Origin: Paenibacillus profundus
GTDB taxonomy: Bacteria; Bacillota; Bacilli; Paenibacillales; Paenibacillaceae
Direction of reading: 5' to 3'
Assembly: GCF_021369635.1 (NCBI RefSeq)
Contig: NZ_JAJNBZ010000042.1
Location: forward strand, 1 to 45,783
DNA: 45,783 bases
Shown: positions 42,284-45,783 of the stretch, piece after piece
How positions within the stretch are numbered: the stretch's first letter is position 1
How the letters are laid out: the number at the start of each line of letters is the position of its first letter
The notes under the pieces: generated by a model
The model's input: the letters and a program-made list of their open reading frames with translations, nothing else
The model's database searches: none
What the model was told of the DNA's origin: nothing
Position numbers and translations under genes: made by a program

Positions 42284-45010
42284 ATGGCAAGAACAGATGC
42301 ATTTTCCGCTCAGCGCGAACTTAGCGTCGGCGGCAAGGCGTACCGTTATTTCAGCTTGGAAGCGTTGGAATCCCAAGGCTACCGTTCCGTCAATCAACTC
42401 CCTTTCTCCATTAAGGTGCTGCTTGAAGCGGCAGTTCGTCAATTCGACGGACGCGCGATTACGAAGGAACACGTCAATCAAATCGCCAACTGGGCGGATG
42501 GACGTGATGAGAATAAGGAAATTCCGTTCATTCCCGCACGCATCGTGCTGCAAGATTTCACCGGGGTTCCAGTCGTCGTGGATCTAGCCGCGATGCGCGA
42601 TACCGTGAAGCAAGCAGGCGGAGATCCTAAACGGATCAATCCGCTCGTGCCGGTTGATCTCGTAATCGACCACTCCGTTATGGTCGATGCTTTCGGTACG
42701 AAGGATGCATTAGCATATAACATGAACGTCGAGTTCGAGCGCAATGAAGAGCGTTATCGCTTCCTGCGCTGGGCGCAAACGGCATTCGATAATTTCCGTG
42801 CTGTACCTCCGGCTACCGGGATCGTACACCAAGTTAACTTGGAATACCTGGCATCCGTTGCCGCAACAAAGGAAATCGACGGCGCTACCGAAGTATTCCC
42901 AGACTCTCTCGTCGGTACCGACTCTCATACGACGATGATTAACGGTCTTGGCGTTGTGGGCTGGGGCGTCGGCGGTATCGAGGCGGAAGCCGGAATGCTC
43001 GGACAACCGCTATACTTCGTCACGCCTGAAGTTATCGGCTTCAAATTGACGGGCAGCTTGGCAGAAGGCGCGACAGCGACCGACTTAGCGCTCACTGTAA
43101 CGCAAATACTGCGTAAAAAGGGCGTTGTCGGCAAATTCGTCGAATTCTTCGGCCCCGGACTTGGCAACATCAGCTTGGCGGACCGTGCAACCGTAGCGAA
43201 TATGGCTCCGGAATACGGTGCGACGATCGGCTTCTTCCCTGTCGATCAAGAAACGTTGAACTACATGCGATTAACTGGTCGTTCTGATGAGCAAATCACG
43301 CTCGTTGAAGCCTACTATAAAGCGCAAGGCATGTTCCGTGAGACAGACACGCCGGATCCGGTCTTCTCTGACATCATCAAGTTGGACTTGAGCTCTATCG
43401 TACCGAGCTTGGCCGGTCCGAAGCGTCCGCAAGACCGCGTCGAGCTGACTGAAATGAAGAAAGCGTTCCTCGATATCGTACGCACGCCGATCGACAAAGG
43501 CGGCTATGGTCTGAGCGACGACAAAATTGAACAAAAAGTTCCGGTATCCCACCCGAACGGCGAAACGAGCCAATTGACAACCGGTGCGGTCGTCATCGCA
43601 GCGATTACGAGCTGCACGAACACGTCCAACCCTAGCGTCATGATCGGTGCCGGCTTGGTGGCGAAGAAGGCGGTCGAGCGCGGCTTGAAGAAGCCGGCTT
43701 ACGTGAAGAGCAGCTTGACGCCGGGCTCGCTGGTCGTAACCGAATACTTGAAGAAAGCAGGCCTAATCGACCCTCTCGAAGCACTCGGCTTCCATGTTGC
43801 CGGATATGGCTGCGCGACATGTATCGGGAACTCCGGTCCACTGCCAGATGAAGTAGGCAAGGCAATTACCGAGCAGGATATGACGGTGGCGGCCGTATTG
43901 TCTGGTAACCGCAACTTCGAAGGCCGCGTGCATGCGCAAGTGAAGGCGAATTACCTCGCTTCTCCTCCGCTTGTCGTTGCCTATGCGCTTGCGGGCACAG
44001 TTAACATCGACTTGGCGAACGAGCCGATTGGCTTCGATCAGAACAATCAGCCTGTATACCTGAAGGACATCTGGCCTTCTTCCGAAGAAATTAAACAGGC
44101 GGTTGCCCAAGCGATTACACCAGCTATGTTCCGCGATAAATACGAGAACGTATTTACGCAAAATGAGCGTTGGAACAACATTCCGGTTCCGGAAGGTGAA
44201 TTGTACGAATGGGATGCCAAATCGACATACATTCAAAATCCGCCGTTCTTCTCGAACCTCGGTTCCGAGCTGAACGACATTAAGGACATTAAGGCGGCAC
44301 AGGTGCTGGCGCTGCTCGGCGATTCCGTAACGACCGACCATATTTCCCCTGCCGGCAACATCAAGGCAGATAGCCCTGCGGGTGAATATTTGATTGACCA
44401 TGGCGTCAAGCGTCAAGACTTCAACTCTTACGGCTCCCGCCGCGGTAACCATGAAGTGATGATGCGCGGTACGTTCGCGAACATCCGTATCCGCAACCAG
44501 ATCGCTCCAGGCACCGAGGGTGGCGTTACGAAATATTTGCCGCAGGATGAAGTGATGTCCATTTACGACGCATCGATGAAATATCAAGGGGACGACACGA
44601 ACCTCATTGTCCTCGCAGGCAAAGAATACGGAACAGGCAGCTCCCGCGACTGGGCAGCGAAAGGAACATTCCTGCTTGGCGTGAAAGCCGTCATCGCGGA
44701 AAGCTTCGAGCGCATTCACCGTTCCAACTTGGTCGGCATGGGCGTGCTCCCGCTGCAATTCCAGGAAGGCCAAGGCTGGAAGACGCTCGGACTGACCGGA
44801 AGCGAAACGTTCGATATTCAAGGGCTGTCGAACGACATTCAACCCGGACAGACACTGCAAGTCATCGCGACGCGCGAAGACGGCACGACGTTCGAATTCC
44901 CTGCCACCGCCCGCCTCGACAGCATGGTAGACGTGGACTACTACCATAACGGCGGTATTCTGCAAACTGTATTGCGCCAAATGATCGCACAGGAGAGCTC
45001 GCACGCGTAA
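42284..45010 (+). CDS. acnA: Aconitate hydratase A
   Basis: 908 aa, full length for AcnA/CitB. Converts citrate to isocitrate in the TCA cycle with a [4Fe-4S] cluster. Visible ligands: Cys444 ([14 protein letters not shown]) and Cys510/Cys513 ([16 protein letters not shown]). Other signatures: [32 protein letters not shown] and the swivel domain [36 protein letters not shown] and [20 protein letters not shown]. Without the cluster, relatives bind RNA as iron regulators. Strong AAGGAGG. An inverted repeat overlaps its promoter, so regulation by carbon or iron status is likely. Confidence 0.97.
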   Translation: MARTDAFSAQRELSVGGKAYRYFSLEALESQGYRSVNQLPFSIKVLLEAAVRQFDGRAITKEHVNQIANWADGRDENKEIPFIPARIVLQDFTGVPVVVDLAAMRDTVKQAGGDPKRINPLVPVDLVIDHSVMVDAFGTKDALAYNMNVEFERNEERYRFLRWAQTAFDNFRAVPPATGIVHQVNLEYLASVAATKEIDGATEVFPDSLVGTDSHTTMINGLGVVGWGVGGIEAEAGMLGQPLYFVTPEVIGFKLTGSLAEGATATDLALTVTQILRKKGVVGKFVEFFGPGLGNISLADRATVANMAPEYGATIGFFPVDQETLNYMRLTGRSDEQITLVEAYYKAQGMFRETDTPDPVFSDIIKLDLSSIVPSLAGPKRPQDRVELTEMKKAFLDIVRTPIDKGGYGLSDDKIEQKVPVSHPNGETSQLTTGAVVIAAITSCTNTSNPSVMIGAGLVAKKAVERGLKKPAYVKSSLTPGSLVVTEYLKKAGLIDPLEALGFHVAGYGCATCIGNSGPLPDEVGKAITEQDMTVAAVLSGNRNFEGRVHAQVKANYLASPPLVVAYALAGTVNIDLANEPIGFDQNNQPVYLKDIWPSSEEIKQAVAQAITPAMFRDKYENVFTQNERWNNIPVPEGELYEWDAKSTYIQNPPFFSNLGSELNDIKDIKAAQVLALLGDSVTTDHISPAGNIKADSPAGEYLIDHGVKRQDFNSYGSRRGNHEVMMRGTFANIRIRNQIAPGTEGGVTKYLPQDEVMSIYDASMKYQGDDTNLIVLAGKEYGTGSSRDWAAKGTFLLGVKAVIAESFERIHRSNLVGMGVLPLQFQEGQGWKTLGLTGSETFDIQGLSNDIQPGQTLQVIATREDGTTFEFPATARLDSMVDVDYYHNGGILQTVLRQMIAQESSHA

Positions 45011-45042
45011 TACTAATGAACAGCCTTAATATAGGAATTGCG

Positions 45043-45080
45043 AAAGCACTCTCGGATCTTGGGTCCGAGGGTGCTTTTTT
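45043..45080 (+). terminator. Terminator of acnA
   Basis: Arms 45043-45056 and 45064-45077 pair over 14 bp with one G-U, 7-nt loop, T-run to 45080. Confidence 0.92.
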
Positions 45081-45094
45081 AACGTGAAAAACGG

Positions 45095-45118
45095 TTGACA
45101 TGTTATCGAACATGACAA
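45095..45118. promoter_or_regulatory. 24-bp palindrome before the transporter gene
   Basis: TTGACATGTT (45095-45104), ATCG, AACATGACAA (45109-45118): 9 of 10 arm positions pair; AACGG/CCGTT can extend it. It has no T-run, so an operator is more likely than a terminator. Confidence 0.45.
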
Positions 45119-45248
45119 GCCGTTGCTTGCCCGCTTCCACTTCAAAAAAACACTGTTGGCAGAACTTATCCCGCTTCCCAACGGATAGGCTCTTGCATAG
45201 GATAAAACACGAATCGCCAAGCCTTTAGCCCATTATGGAGGTGAAAAG

Positions 45249-45677
45249 ATGAGTGTTGCTTTAATCGGAATCCATTGGGTGTACCTCCTGTTTATCGGAC
45301 TCATCATCGGCTTTCTTGTCATGAGACGCGATACGACGATGATTTGCATGGCCGGGATATTCATACTCGGATTGCTTGCAACCTCTTCCATCAGTTCGGC
45401 TGTAAGCGGTATTTTTACAAGCTTTATTTACGCCATAAAAGAGTTGCTGGGCACGATACTCATCATATCTATTATCGTAGCCATGAGCCGGGTTCTGCTC
45501 GCTTCAGGCGTCAATGAGACGATGGTCTCCCCTTTCACGAAGCTGATGCGCGGCCCGGCGATGACCTATTGGACGCTGGGCCTCCTCATGATGGTCATCA
45601 GCATCTTCTTCTGGCCGTCACCGGCAGTCGCCCTAATCGGGGCTGTTCTGCTGCCCGCAGCCATACGCGTAGCGTAG
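45249..45677 (+). pseudogene. Truncated transporter, N-terminal part
   Basis: 142 codons with TGGAGGTGAAAAG before ATG. Four or five membrane segments: VYLLFIGLIIGFLVMRR, ICMAGIFILGLLATSS, LLGTILIISIIVAMSRVLLA and WTLGLLMMVISIFFWPSP. It looks like the start of a longer ion- or carboxylate-transporter (Firmicutes relatives that I recall are ~450 aa). The frame stops at 45677 after LLPAAIRVA. There a GCGTA unit is doubled (CGCGTAGCGTAGGG); without the second copy the frame would read RVGLPPLAV, as expected for the family, but beyond about 45695 the encoded sequence no longer looks like a transporter. Either a frameshift or an inserted element breaks it. Confidence 0.6.
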
Positions 45678-45783
45678 GGCTGCCTCCGCTTGCGGTACCG
45701 AACGCCAACAAAGGAATCTTTTTAATACGAGCATTTTGCATAATTCCAAATCTGGGTGAAGTGCAGAGAGAAGTGCTCAACGT

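Noticed and set aside
43763..45004. 413-codon minus-strand ORF
   Set aside because: Antisense shadow of acnA with high codon bias.
1..45783. tRNA, rRNA or known riboswitch genes
   Set aside because: No cloverleaf, rRNA-like or recognisable riboswitch core was noticed by eye; a covariance-model scan was not possible.

Overview
The window looks like chromosomal DNA of a spore-forming, low-GC Gram-positive bacterium, most likely Paenibacillus or a close relative. This is inferred from Spo0E-like, RRNPP-type, HflX, bPH2 and AcnA genes, AGGAGG ribosome binding sites, sigma-A-type promoters, U-tailed hairpin terminators and many lipoprotein or Sec signal peptides. No taxonomic search was possible.

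Left part (1-14.8 kb, almost all minus strand): a polymorphic-toxin (RHS) island. An operon reads Spo0E-like protein (13085), a 581-aa secreted YD-repeat protein (12869), a 1761-aa secreted RHS protein with an intein-like Hint domain and C-terminal toxin tip (11080-5795), then its probable immunity gene (5784-5410). Downstream are displaced cassettes. One is a coiled-coil protein plus a small HPxxPHxH toxin-like protein, followed by an immunity-like gene broken by an in-frame stop. Another is a broken Hint domain fused to a colicin E5-like RNase tip with an intact SUKH immunity gene. Last comes a 5'-truncated, frameshifted second copy of the RHS core that runs off the left edge. Just upstream of the operon lies an RRNPP-type receptor (HTH-TPR) overlapping a small exported pro-peptide gene, a probable quorum-sensing pair.

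Middle (15-25.2 kb): a MATE exporter and HflX (minus). Then a 1.7-kb gene-poor stretch holds terminators, an ORF remnant, degenerate repeats and two CRISPR-like repeats separated by one spacer-sized segment. Plus-strand genes follow: a secreted lipase-like hydrolase with a structured leader, a YiiX/NlpC-P60-like secreted protein, a lipoprotein and a methyl-accepting chemotaxis protein.

25.5-33 kb (minus): a small secreted DUF3221-like protein, then a six-gene catabolic operon (ACAD10/11-type acyl-CoA dehydrogenase, SDR, APH-like kinase, enoyl-CoA isomerase-like protein, acyl-CoA ligase, TetR regulator). A sigma-A promoter with an adjacent perfect palindrome precedes it. The gene set resembles the levulinate/4-hydroxy acid (Lva, ACAD11) pathway.

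33-42 kb (minus): an AT-rich APH-family phosphotransferase; a tightly coupled operon of response regulator, histidine kinase, LolA-like lipoprotein and two bPH2 membrane proteins; D-Ala-D-Ala ligase; and an Amidase_6 protein. 42-45.8 kb (plus): aconitase with an inverted repeat over its promoter, then the N-terminal part of a transporter whose frame breaks close to the right edge.
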